This document shows positions 7,192 to 16,945 of a stretch of DNA of 24,908 bases, in pieces. Made by a program: the position numbers and the translations under genes. The DNA comes from Gyrodactylus bullatarudis (Eukaryota > Platyhelminthes > Monogenea > Gyrodactylidea > Gyrodactylidae), in NCBI GenBank assembly GCA_012064415.1, contig SSNU01000121.1:1-24908 (forward strand). Reading direction: 5' to 3'. The notes beneath the pieces were generated by a model, which saw only the letters and a program-made list of their open reading frames with translations, did no database searches and was not told where the DNA came from. The first letter of the stretch is position 1. Each line of letters starts with the position of its first letter.

Positions 7192-9700
7192 TCAATAATG
7201 AAGATCTGGATATAAAAGAGTTTTGGTATAGTCAATTTTAGATCTTATGTGGGTCATGATGCATTTAATTGAATATAGATTTGTGCAATTTGATAAGTCA
7301 TATTTTAAATTTAGATAGTTGTAAAAGGCAAGAAGATAATTATTTTTAAACGATGCATTTCTCAGGTTATAGGATTGTTCTATTTTAATCGAATGCTCGC
7401 TGAATTGTTTAACAATAAAAGCATATCTGCGGACCCATAACGGATTAAGACCCGATGATGAGATGCGGGCATTGTATAAGTTTAAGTCAGGGAAAATTGC
7501 ATATAGAAAATCACTTTGTATTCTCTCGATTACTCTTGCTTGGTCATTGGTTAAATTAATAAGCAATGGTGAGATGTAGTCCAAATGGGGTAGTACCAAT
7601 GATTTAAACGCTTTAATTCTTAAATTAGCAAATTTTAGGATTGCGAATATCATAGATTTTATTTTAGGGATATTTGAAAAAGATTAATTTTGAATTTAAA
7701 CCGAAACCTAGATCTGAACTGAAGGAGACAATTTCTCCAGGAAGTAGAAGCGATTCAAGGAGGGTTGCAGGGAAACTAGCTGGGAGCATTATTTTGAATT
7801 TATCTCTATTAATATAGAGCCCCATGGCCTCGAGTGAATCTTTAAGAAGAGAGAAATTATGGTTTATTTTAATAATTTCAAGGGAATTTGTCACCTTGAA
7901 AACGAACTTTAAGTCGTCTGCGTATTTAAAAAGGGCACCCTCTATACCCTCTGGAAGCTGAATATCAGCGAAGCAAAGATTAAAGAGAAGAAGACCGATC
8001 GTGGAACCTTGAGGGACTCCAGAGTGTATTTCTTCCAAGTTACTAGTGGTGTTGTTAAATTTGACATATTGTATTCGATTACAAAGAAAATACATTGTTA
8101 AATTATTAATATGAGGGTCAATTGAGTGATCTAATAGTTTTTTCTTAATATACGAGAATTTAAGTCTATCAAATGCTTTAGATATGTCCAGGTAATGAAT
8201 GATAATAAAATTTCCTTGATTTAGTAAAGGAAGGGAGTGGTTAAGGAAGGCCAACATATTGCTGGAAGTGTTTTTACCGTGTAGAAAACCATGTTGGGAC
8301 TTATCCGGAAATGGTTTAGGGAGGCTGTTTGAAATTTCGTAAAACAAATAGGTATCAATTATTGAGAGGAAAATATTAAGCGAGGAAATAGGCCTTAAAT
8401 CAGAATATGATGAATAATTTTTGGATTTGGGTATCGGGGTTATTTTAATGATTAGCCATTCATCTGGAATGTAGCAACTAGATATACATTTGTTAAGATA
8501 GTAACATAGATGGGAGAGGAAGGGAGAGGATAAAAAAGATAACAAATTGTAGGAGTTATGGTTAGAGTCGAGTCTATTTAAGTTTCTGGATGAGGAGAAT
8601 ATTCTATTTAAGTCCATTACGGAGATAACAGGAGATGAGGATTTACAAGGGACAGGGTCAATCTTTTCATATCGATTGAATGAATCGATGAAGAAATTAT
8701 TGATGTTTTCACAAAATTCGTCGTCAGATAAGTTGGTGAAGTTCCTTATGGAAGACTTTTTGTTGATATTTAGCAGTTTTCTGAACTTAGACCAGCCTTT
8801 TTGGGGGTTAGATTTTAAGTCGAAAGCAACACTCGCTTCGAATGATCTGAGTGATATCTCATCTATTTTAGACGCGCTATCAAAGAATTTTTGAGAGTTG
8901 ATAGTAGTATGCGTGGATTTTATTATCAATGAATAAAAAAGGGAAATAGTTGAAATTATCGTTGTTAAAAATTAAAGAAGAATATTTTTGGATCAAGTTT
9001 TTGAATTTCATAAAATTAAAAACCTTTTTTTCTTTTATGTAAAAGGAAGAGTGATGGGATTGAGAAAAATTTAAAAATAAAATATTGTGATCGGAGAAAG
9101 ACACAGGTTGAGTATATGCGTTATGAAAAGCGTAAAAATTAGGTCTAATATATTTTTGGATCGCGTAGGGGTTGAAACAATTTGGTGCAAGCCATGACAG
9201 GCTAATAGTTTATCAAAGGGCGGAGGTATGAGCGGAATATTTTTTTCACAAGGAAAATTAAAATCTCCAAGAATAGTTAAATTTTTGACACATGTGTCTA
9301 CTTTAGAGTAGATATGATCAAATAAGTAATCATCCGAGATGAAATATTTGCTTCCAATTGGAGGTCTATATATTACTATAAATATGTGGGGGAAGTTATT
9401 AAGTACAACATTGATATATATGTATTGAAAGGGGTGATTAAATGTTTTATAAGATATAATGTTAATTGAAGAATGAATAAAAATACCAACACCACCAGAG
9501 GAATCAATACGATCGGCCCTAAGGAATATATAGTCAGAAATATTTAAGATGGAATCGGAAACAAATGGGTTGAGCCAGGTTTCGGCTAGGAAAAAAAAAG
9601 GTTGTCTATGATATTTTTAATGTTAAAGAATGTATTTTTAGCTAATAGAGATCGAACATTAAGGAGAAAGAAACCAGAATGATTAACGAAAAAAATTATC
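7192..9700 (-). pseudogene. ORF2: AP-endonuclease plus reverse transcriptase, frameshifted
   Basis: The endonuclease lies at about 9700-9100: LNVRSLLAKN, then past a nine-T run that shifts the frame, LAETWLNP, LRADRIDSSGGVGIF, IYRPPIGS, ILGDFNFP and VSFSDHNILFL. These are the ordered AP-endonuclease motifs, including the catalytic Asp of GDFN and the SDH. The RT follows in a 421-codon frame from 8929 to 7664: IIKITPIPKS, LRPISSLN, SQHGFLHGKNTS, YLDISKAFDRL (motif A), SGVPQGSTIGLLLFNLCFAD (motif B) and FKYADDLKFVF (motif C). A small deletion near 7680 shifts the frame into the C-terminal part (7653-7192) with LVLPHLDYISPLLINLT and IFPDLNLYNARI. The protein would nick target DNA and prime reverse transcription at the nick. 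Confidence 0.8.
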
Positions 9701-9706
9701 AGACTC

Positions 9707-10711
9707 TCACTCAACAAGAACAGGTTGAGCTGAAGCGTCCAAATCGACATTTGAATCATCATGGCTAGATCCTTGTTTAACACGTTCGTTGGGAGGAGGA
9801 AGACTGTAAATGACTGATGAAGAGTTTTCTTTATCGTCAGAGAAAGACTGGCATGGATTAATTGGTAGTTTGAAAAACTTTAATAAAGTTGTGTGAGATT
9901 GATCTGAACATAAAATAAATTCATTGTTGAGCTTTTTTGATACAGTTGGCGGTGAGCATGAGGATAGAGGAGAGAAAATAGCCCTTTTATTTGAAGTTTG
10001 TTTAACGGGAACACTGTCAGTGATAAGACTATCCGATGATGAAACTGATTTGGGGGATACATCCATTGACTGAGCATGAAGTGTAACTTGAGGAGTGATA
10101 GGTTGATCTAAGACATGAGTTTGATTAGTAGCGATTGATAAATTGGCTACTGTCTGTCTGTTAATTGACGGTTGGTCTTCAGTGAGAGGATTAACATTAA
10201 GGTCACCAATGACTTGAGATGAGCTGGTGGCTTTAGTTTTATTTTTAGTTAATTCGCGACATGAGAATGGACGTTTAGTTTTACAAATAGAAATCAACTG
10301 GCTGACAAGAGAATTTGGTGGGTTTCTCTTGAATACGACTCGAACGAAGATAGATCCAAATTCATCCTTGTTTTTGAAAAATTTGTAAGTAAAAGATCCG
10401 ATTGAATCAATCATGGATTTAACGATAAAAATATTAACGTTGTGACCACTGACAACCAAACTGTTTGAATGAGCTTTGTTAGTTGGTTTGAAATGTGAGG
10501 ATGAATCATTGAGAAATTTGATTGGAGCATGAGAAATAAAAGTAGGTGGAGGACTAACATTATTGAGTGGACCTGAAAGAGTGACAGGACTAATTACATG
10601 TTGTGAACTATGGGGAATAACACAAGGAGGCGGAATAGATGTATTATAATAGTTATTCCTTGAGCTTTTGATATATGCAAGTTCACGTTTAAGCATAGTA
10701 ATTTCATGCAT
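9707..10711 (-). CDS. ORF1 protein of the non-LTR retrotransposon
   Basis: A 334-codon frame from the first Met. In-frame codons upstream to 10777 add LYNFLNQKLDAITNI, which with MHEITMLKRELAYIK forms a heptad-like coiled coil, so the true start probably lay further 5'. Residues about 85-155 (SLVVSGHNVNIFIV, then FGSIFVRVVFKRNPP and ICKTKRPFSCREL) are the most ordered part and may be the RNA-binding domain. The rest is Ser/Pro/Thr/Gln-rich and looks disordered, ending DLDASAQPVLVE. No CCHC knuckle is seen. ORF1 proteins of this class package the element RNA. ORF1 overlaps the start of the endonuclease frame by several tens of bases. The frame is uninterrupted, unlike ORF2. Confidence 0.6.
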   Translation of the reverse strand: MHEITMLKRELAYIKSSRNNYYNTSIPPPCVIPHSSQHVISPVTLSGPLNNVSPPPTFISHAPIKFLNDSSSHFKPTNKAHSNSLVVSGHNVNIFIVKSMIDSIGSFTYKFFKNKDEFGSIFVRVVFKRNPPNSLVSQLISICKTKRPFSCRELTKNKTKATSSSQVIGDLNVNPLTEDQPSINRQTVANLSIATNQTHVLDQPITPQVTLHAQSMDVSPKSVSSSDSLITDSVPVKQTSNKRAIFSPLSSCSPPTVSKKLNNEFILCSDQSHTTLLKFFKLPINPCQSFSDDKENSSSVIYSLPPPNERVKQGSSHDDSNVDLDASAQPVLVE

Positions 10712-10982
10712 AATATTAGTTATTGCATCGAGTTTTTGATTGAGAAAATTATATAATTTTCCAAATTCATGAGAGAGTTAAAATTTCGCGGTTGAGCCCA
10801 TATTCCTTATACCATAAAAATTACTGGTTGATGAAATGAAATCCTTGAAGAAGAGAGAAATCTTAAACAGAGTAATTTTAAGGTTATTCAATTTTGTTAC
10901 GTCAACTATTAACCATGTGTAAAAAAAACAAGTCCCCAACATCTCCTCGTTAAGTGGTTAAATTCAAAGCTGTTGCCTTTAA

Positions 10983-11286
10983 CCCTTTCAGGTCCGAATC
11001 TATTTAATGACTTCAAACATTGAATATAAATACATATTCGGAATCAGAATGAATTATAGATGAATAATAAAACCTTAAATCATCTGAAAACCTTTTAATA
11101 AAAAATTCTTTTTCGACACTTTCCAATACATTTTTCCTATCTACTTTCAAGCGACCACACAAGTAATTGTAGGATGATAAAAAAGTTATTAAATGGTGTG
11201 TATCTTTTATTCATAGGGTATTTATTTCTACAAAAGTTTTTAGGTTTGATATTTTGGCCCACATGTGGGCCATGGACCTAAAAGGG
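10983..11286. mobile_element. piggyBac-like MITE at a TTAA site
   Basis: TTAA at 10979-10982 and 11287-11290 bracket 304 bp that begin CCCTTTCAGGTCC and end GGACCTAAAAGGG, a 13-bp terminal inverted repeat with one mismatch. TTAA duplication plus CCC...GGG ends is the signature of piggyBac-family elements. Near the right end is a 16-bp perfect palindrome, GGCCCACATGTGGGCC. There is no coding capacity, so it is a non-autonomous copy. Confidence 0.75.
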
Positions 11287-11345
11287 TTAAGAAACCAAGT
11301 TTGTGAATATTCAGTTTTCAATTCAAGAGATGTTGTTTCCAAGCT

Positions 11346-11823
11346 GATGACAACCAAATTATCTCTTTTGACGTATCCTCTCTGTTTACATACGTGCCAA
11401 TAAAGAGACGGTTAAGTTTATGATAAACCAAATATCTAAGTATCACTCTTTATGTAGTGTTCCACCGGAAAAATTCAAAGATCTCATATACATGACGGTA
11501 GTCAACATCGATTTCAAATTTGGAGGGCTATACTACAAACAGATTGATGGAGTCGCAATGGGAAGTCCAATCGGCCCACTCTTTGCTGATATGTTTTTGG
11601 CATCCATTGAAATGAAACCAATGCAGCTCCCGATTATACCTCAGATACCTTGATGACGAGGTTGAAAGAGAAATAAGCCAAATGTTGAATATGATACATC
11701 CTATGTAAACTTCACCAATGAAATAGAGATTGAGATATAGAAGAGTTTTCTTGATCTTGAAATTTCGCGAGATGGCCCGAGTGTAATCACGAGGATTAAT
11801 CGAAAGACAGAAACCCAATACTG
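11346..11823 (+). pseudogene. PLE reverse transcriptase core fragment (motifs A-C)
   Basis: Motif A is visible as IISFDVSSLFTYVP (11358-11400). After a one-base shift, KETVKFMINQISKYH leads to YYKQIDGVAMGSPIGPLFAD (motif B with its GVAMGSP signature). Another shift gives SSRLYLRYLDD (motif C), then the thumb-side FLDLEISRDGPSVITRINRK ending at a stop near 11823. The order and spacing are those of PLE RTs. At least three frame breaks make it non-functional. The C-terminal GIY-YIG domain is absent downstream. The YLDD segment closely matches that at 2-181. Confidence 0.75.
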
Positions 11824-12944
11824 AGGATAATAGTGTATTCAGAGACGGTAATAAATATAAATTGGAATTACCTGATGGTTTATGTTATCGATAGTGTCCG
11901 AATGGGAGCTTCTGAAGAATAAGACTCAAAAGAGCTCCATGTTTATCTCTTGTTATCAAACGGGGAGCAATATTCTAATGATACCTTGTCTTCATCAGTT
12001 AGAGGAAGAAAAATTAAACTCAGAAATGCGTAATAATTTTAAAATAGTTTTGATTTAAAGAAAAAGAAATTAAAAGAAAATTCACACTTTCAACATGAGT
12101 GTATGACTTATCGTAAGTTAAAATCAATGATTGAGTAGCTAAATTTGAAAATAACCTTTTTACTCAATTTGGCCCTAACCTGAATCCTTTTGAGAAGATT
12201 AGCGTACTTCAAGCTCATAAGTTTTACAGTCAATTACACACATAATTACACGAGTTAGGCATTTATTTCATGAGTGAATGTCTTTTATATCTCTCTGCCC
12301 CAATAATATTAACAAAGTATTGACTTCCAGTAGTTAGGATAATCAGAGTAATCATAGATCTCTTGACTAGAAATGTTTGTTTTTCTTATCCATTCATTAT
12401 CACTGGCAAAAAGATCCGAGTGTTTTTTTCACTGATCATTGAGTTTTTAAACAAACATGCATGAGAGAAACATGAATAAAATGAAGATTCCCCCATCATT
12501 GAAAAAAACAAGGCAGATTTTAGTCGGGAAAGGGTAGAGATTTTAAGATGGGTATGCAGCATTTTATCACTCTAGAAGTAGAAATGTGCGTAAACATGAC
12601 ATTTTTTATTTTTTTCAAATTATTTCTTTTTAAAGTGGCAGTAATATTAGGATAATATTCAGATTTTCAACGTCACAGAGCAGCTACACCTTTGAGCATG
12701 CATTGAGAGAAAAAATAAGTCTACGGGATACATTAGAGATATCAAAAAATTTTTGGGATGAAATTAATAATTTTTCATTTAAACTTTGTTAAAATAGTTT
12801 TCTTCGATGCTAAATATTGCTAGCTTCTTGCACAGGAGTTTATGAAAAGCTATTCAAGCTTCTCGGAATGTATACTATGCATTGTATAGGTCATTTGCAG
12901 TGTAACCACGATATGGAATTTGAAAACAAGTGAATATTTAGTGA
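11824..12944. other. AT-rich stretch, nothing recognised
   Basis: No open frame with recognisable motifs, no clear terminal repeats and no RNA gene. Part may be decayed PLE sequence downstream of the RT, but no residue pattern supports it. Confidence 0.5.
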
Positions 12945-13680
12945 TTTTTTTTTGTTAGAAATATAATCTGTATTAAATAGAGTAATTAATATGTACAATG
13001 AAAGGTATAAGAAATAAGAAATATTAATCTAGTTTTCTTGAAAAAATTAAAAGTCATAATTGGATGAGTGACCTTTAAAATATCGCACATGAGACAATTG
13101 AATCAGTTTGTAATTTTAGTGAAGATCGGGATATAATAGAGTAACAATAGTCTATTTTAGAGCGAATATGACTCATGATGATCTTTATAGAATGAAGATT
13201 ATCACAGTTCATAATGCAATATTTATCTTTAATCATGTTAAAAGCTGAGAGTAGGAAATGTTCATCAAAAACTACTCTTCTTAAGGAATAAACATGCTCG
13301 ATCATAGAAGAGGATTCAATAATATTTTTTACTATAAATGCCAACCTTCTAACCCATGGAGGGTTTAGACCTGAAACCAAAATGCGAGCATTATAGGAAT
13401 CAAGGTCAGGGAAAATCCAGTATAAGAAAGAGGCTTGAATTCTTTCTAAATCACGTGCCTGAGTAAGGGTCAGGTTCGTGAGTAGCGGAGCTAAATAGTC
13501 AAAGTTATTTAAAACTAAGGATTTGTAGGCCTTAATTCTTAGTTGTGGCGTTTTAGAGAATTTTAGAATAGTGAAGATTGTTGAATTAATTTTGGAGAGG
13601 TTGGAAAAGGGATCAATTTTTAACTTGGAGTTGATACCGAAACCTAGATCAAAGTTAAAGGAGACAATTTCTCCAGGATA
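12945..13680 (-). pseudogene. Non-LTR retrotransposon copy 2: ORF2 C-terminus and 3' end
   Basis: A 206-codon frame (13695-13075) aligns with the C-terminal part of ORF2 in copy 1. Shared landmarks are PGEIVSF, DLGFG.NSKL, LRIKA.KSLVL, FPDL..YNARI..SGLNP, WVRR.AFIVK and HIRSKIDY. Identity is only about half, so the two are different subfamilies. The region that is frameshifted in copy 1 is intact here (KIDPFSNLSKINSTIFTILK). Similarity to copy 1 ends abruptly at about 13680, with the RT palm and endonuclease absent. The 3' end has the same GTTAGAAAT preceded by a T-run (12945-12953) as copy 1. Confidence 0.75.
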
Positions 13681-13876
13681 AAACTTATATTTCACCGGAT
13701 CTCGTCAGAAAATTACACCGGCTTGGTATTTATAGTGAAATGAAGAAATTGTACAAGTTTCTCTGATTGGTTTCTCAGTTTAATTGGGTTTACGAGTTGA
13801 AATTCGTCAATTAATTGGTTAGTCCAAATTATCTTCTTTCTGATTAGTGACAATGTTTGATTCCTCTTGATTCGTA

Positions 13877-14197
13877 CTAATTAGTAATTACAGGTTGAGA
13901 ATTGATCTGATTATTAACTTCCGTTATCTTCTCTTCCTCTACACTTGAATTCTCACTTGTGATTGTTGCTAGGGCAGAAGTGACTTGATTGAATTGAGAT
14001 ATAGTCTCAACTACTAGCTCAGTTTTTTCCCTTATTTGATTTGTATCAGTCTTATCATTATAAGCAACTTGAGTCGAAGAACAGATTGGTCGATTATTGA
14101 GAATTTTGAAGACTTTAGTTAACATCTTCACCATTTTAATCGGCTCCTTGCCTTCATAGCCTAATTTAGTTGCCTTTGTGTTTACACAGAATAGGTC
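13877..14197 (-). CDS. Polar ORF, possible ORF1 fragment of copy 2
   Basis: An open frame of about 106 codons to the stop at 13877; the first Met is at 14134 but the frame continues upstream to 14197. It reads CVNTKATKLGYEGKEPIKMV, KILNNRPICSSTQ and then a Gln/Thr/Ser/Glu-rich tail. The stretch P..MV..L...K....RP..S...... KT loosely matches the ordered part of ORF1 at 9707-10711, on the same strand as the ORF2 remnant at 13075-13695. I therefore suggest a truncated ORF1 with the endonuclease and RT deleted between. The similarity is weak and could be chance. Confidence 0.3.
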   Translation of the reverse strand, partial: DLFCVNTKATKLGYEGKEPIKMVKMLTKVFKILNNRPICSSTQVAYNDKTDTNQIREKTELVVETISQFNQVTSALATITSENSSVEEEKITEVNNQINSQPVITN

Positions 14198-14532
14198 TCA
14201 ACTTATTGATAAAGTTAACCTCAGCCTCCAACACTTTATTTCATCTTAGAATTTTTGCAGGAGTTGGCATCATTTACAGACCAAATTGTGTGATAAAGAA
14301 TCTTGGTAGGGGAAAGTTTATTAGAGATTGTGTTACAACAATATTCGACAATTATAATTCTAATAGAATTTACATAATAGACTGATATAGAGCAAGTCAT
14401 TATTTGGGGTTTACACAATAAGGTGTGAATGTACCAACGTGACAAAAAATTAGCCTCCTCTAATCCTGATGGTTGATGAGGGACAAATTCTCATTGGTTG
14501 AAAATATTACATTTACAATTTTAAAAATATCC

Positions 14533-14753
14533 AATTAGGGTAGAGGTTCACACCGCCGGACAAAAAGTCCCGAGGGTAGAGATGGAATAGATCGGTATAT
14601 GCAGGAATATATATTTAATAGAGGGGGTTACGGACTTTATTTATACCCAAGAAATTGATTGTGTCAAGAAACTTAAAGTTGAATATCTCTGATTCTAAAA
14701 GTGATAACCAAGAAATTTAAAATGCTATTAGATGTAAAATTTCATGCTCTACG
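14533..14753. repeat. Merlin left terminal inverted repeat
   Basis: Reverse complement of 17470-17689 with two differences seen (TATTTAATAG against TATATAATAG, and TTAAAGTTG against TTAAAATTG). Near the tip, GGACAAAAAGTCC can form a small hairpin. Confidence 0.85.
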
Positions 14754-15453
14754 CGATGATGTAATTTTGAAGTCAGGTATATTTTAGTATTATTTCTGAA
14801 TTCGTATTTTAATCGTATCTTTTGTCGTTTTTTTGAATAAGAATTCATCATTGAAATCACAAGCCTTTAAATATTATGAATGTTGCTGGGTGTGAATGTC
14901 TACCATGAATATTGCTGGGTCAATTAGGCTACTTATTTTTTCATTGTTATACACTGTCGACTCCGCAGTGTATATGATCAATCTTTTTTTAATAACCTAT
15001 TCAACTTGAATAAAAACAATGTCGAACCTTATATCACTAAAAATCCAACCGAGCCTGATCAATTCCTTTCTAATAAGCTTATTATACATACCCAAAATAA
15101 ACTCAGAAAAAAAACCAACTGAGCCTTAAAAGTAAGCCTTGAGATTTATAGAATCTTTTGAATCACCCTGTTGACATAATAAAGCGTTCTTATTCGTTAG
15201 CTCATCAGGTAATTATCTCAACCCAACCCCTATATCAATTCATCAAAAAATTTCCCAATGATAACTGCACCTGAACTTTTCGTTTCATCAGATGAAGAAA
15301 CTATGAGGAATAGCCTTATCAAATTCTGTCCAGTACGCTGTGGCAAATGTCCTGATGTAATTATGGTCCCTAAAATACTAGCTGGCGAATGGAAGCACCA
15401 ATGTATTGGATGCCGAAATAAAGTGTCTCTCTTTATTGGATCTATATTTTAGA

Positions 15454-15508
15454 GTATGTACAATTTTGCAAAATAATTTTTAACGATTACTAATATTTTC
15501 TCATCTAG
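15454..15508 (+). other. Intron of the Merlin transposase
   Basis: GTATGTAC at the 5' end, TACTAAT as a possible branch site at about 15489-15495, and a TTTTCTCATCTAG acceptor. Splicing joins A to AAGCCAGG and gives GSIF-stop-KARLP, which keeps the spacing expected from the family motif GSFFE-GSRLP. The in-frame TAG at 15450-15452 occupies a codon that is Glu in relatives. Confidence 0.6.
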
Positions 15509-15693
15509 AAGCCAGGCTACCTATGTTGAAAATTTTCCGGTTGATGTTTTATTTCGTGAACCAGACCACAGTCAAGGAAACAGTGGATCAGAGAGGCGTC
15601 TGCAAGAATGGAGTTCTGAAATATTGGTCCATCTTCGAAGAAAAACTCAATCATTTTTTGAGCAATCCTGCCATGATTGGAGGACCCGAACTA

Positions 15694-15721
15694 TTAGGTT
15701 GTGCGATAAGAAATGAGAATC
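15694..15721. repeat. mariner left terminal inverted repeat
   Basis: The first 17 bases match the complement of the right end exactly; the next 11 match partly (AAATGAGAATC against TAATGGGACTA). Confidence 0.8.
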
Positions 15722-15844
15722 CTACTTTATCGAAATTTATCTCCATCGAAACTTTTGTAAATTCAAACAAATTTGGTATCATTAGAAAGTTTATTTTCTC
15801 CTCTTTTTGTTTATGCATATTTATTATTTCAAAATTTAAAAATA

Positions 15845-16867
15845 ATGGATATTATTGATGAATTTGATAAGAAAGATTTTCGTAAAATTATCGCATATGA
15901 GTTTTTCTTGGGAACCGGGCCCTCAGAGACCTTCCAAAAGCTCAAATCTGTTTTTGGCGATAAAATTAAACGTTCTACAGTATTCCGGTGGCACTCAGCC
16001 TTCAAATATGGAAAAATGAATTTTGATGATGAAGAGAGGTCAGGTCGACCTTCCGAGATCAACCACGATGAAATCATTGCAGCTATCCGAACAAACGGCC
16101 ATTCATCTTCAAGAGTGATTTCAGCCGAGTTGAATGTGTCTCATAACTCAGTTTGTCGTGTTCTGCGTGAAGAGAATTTTGTGAATTCTTTTGATGAGTT
16201 TGTTCCTCACGAATTGAATGAGTCACAAAAGAAACGGAGAGTTGATGCTGTCAAGAGACTGCTTCACAGAATTCAGTACGATAACTTCTTAAAGAACATT
16301 GTTACTACTGATGAAAAATGGATTTACCTCAGTGATCAGAGCCGTAAAAGATCATGGAAGAAAGTGGGAGAGCACATCACACAGCCCATCAAAAATCGTT
16401 TTGCCAAAAAGGTCATGTTAACGGTATTTTGGACCATGAAAGGCATTGTTCATTACGAGCTGTTAGATTATGGCAAAACAGTTAATGCTGAGAGATATTT
16501 GTCATATTTGAAAGAGATGGTGATCAAACTTCGCCAAAATTACCCAAGATTTGGTAGAGTCACTTTTCTCCAGGACAACGCAAGACCTCATCTGGGTAAA
16601 GAGGTTAAAAAATTTTTTGAAGAGGAAAACTTTGATGTTTTGGATCATCCACCTTATAGCCCTGATCTTGCTCCATCTGATTATCACCTTTTCAGATCTC
16701 TTGAACACTTTCTTAAAGGCAAAACATTCAAAACAAAAGAGGAGGTAAAAAATGGACTTGATGGCTTTTTCAGCTCAAAATCTGAAGAATTTTTCTCTGA
16801 TGGTATCAGACAACTTCCAATTCGTTGGGAGAAATGTGTTAACTCGTCAGGAAATTATTTTCATTGA
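15845..16867 (+). CDS. mariner transposase (DD34D), apparently intact
   Basis: 340 codons from ATG 15845, the usual mariner length. The frame is open upstream, but MDIIDEFDKKDFRKIIAYEF is the natural N-terminus. Residues about 1-110 carry the paired helix-turn-helix (FFLGTGPSETFQKLK, then SGRPSEI linker and SHNSVCRVLREENF). FVPHELNE is the family's (W/F)VPHEL signature. The catalytic triad is TTDEKWIYL, LQDNARPH and YSPDLAPSDYHLF, with exactly 34 residues between the second and third Asp. The protein binds the inverted repeats in the nucleus and moves the element by cut and paste into TA sites. No stops or frame breaks are seen, so it may be functional or recently so. It is younger than the host Merlin. 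Confidence 0.92.
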   Translation: MDIIDEFDKKDFRKIIAYEFFLGTGPSETFQKLKSVFGDKIKRSTVFRWHSAFKYGKMNFDDEERSGRPSEINHDEIIAAIRTNGHSSSRVISAELNVSHNSVCRVLREENFVNSFDEFVPHELNESQKKRRVDAVKRLLHRIQYDNFLKNIVTTDEKWIYLSDQSRKRSWKKVGEHITQPIKNRFAKKVMLTVFWTMKGIVHYELLDYGKTVNAERYLSYLKEMVIKLRQNYPRFGRVTFLQDNARPHLGKEVKKFFEEENFDVLDHPPYSPDLAPSDYHLFRSLEHFLKGKTFKTKEEVKNGLDGFFSSKSEEFFSDGIRQLPIRWEKCVNSSGNYFH

Positions 16868-16917
16868 TATCCTATATATATTTAAAAAGATTTTTCAATA
16901 TATGTATTTTTTATATT

Positions 16918-16945
16918 TAGTCCCATTACTTATCGCACAACCTAA
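16918..16945. repeat. mariner right terminal inverted repeat
   Basis: Complement of the left end; CTTATCGCACAACCTAA is followed by the TA duplication. Confidence 0.8.

Larger units (their letters stand above)
6991..10780 (-). mobile_element. Non-LTR retrotransposon (CR1/Jockey-like), copy 1
   Basis: Runs from about 10780 (5' side) to a short T-run at 6991-6997, which on the minus strand is an A-rich 3' end (TTCTAACAAAAAAA). The second copy ends the same way (12945-12953). Order on the minus strand is ORF1, AP-endonuclease, RT, a C-terminal region and about 200 bp of 3' UTR, which is standard for two-ORF LINEs. ORF1 is 5' truncated or starts at an unseen Met: its frame is open to 10777, just past a TAA. 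ORF2 is broken by frameshifts, so this copy is not autonomous. No target duplication could be matched. Confidence 0.75.
15694..16945 (+). mobile_element. mariner transposon inserted in the Merlin exon
   Basis: 1252 bp starting TTAGGTTGTGCGATAAG and ending CTTATCGCACAACCTAA, flanked by TA on both sides (15692-15693 and 16946-16947), the mariner target duplication. The inverted repeats are perfect for 17 bp and recognisable for about 28. One ORF fills the interior. Removal of the element and one TA rejoins CTA to ACAGTAGAAGTG in the Merlin frame. Confidence 0.9.

Noticed and set aside
14170..14445. Overlapping 70-codon ORFs on both strands
   Set aside because: No motif and mutually overlapping; only the neighbouring frame at 13877-14197 shows even weak similarity to a LINE ORF1.
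15829..16748. Minus-strand and alternative-frame ORFs over the mariner transposase
   Set aside because: Shadows of the transposase frame with no motifs of their own.
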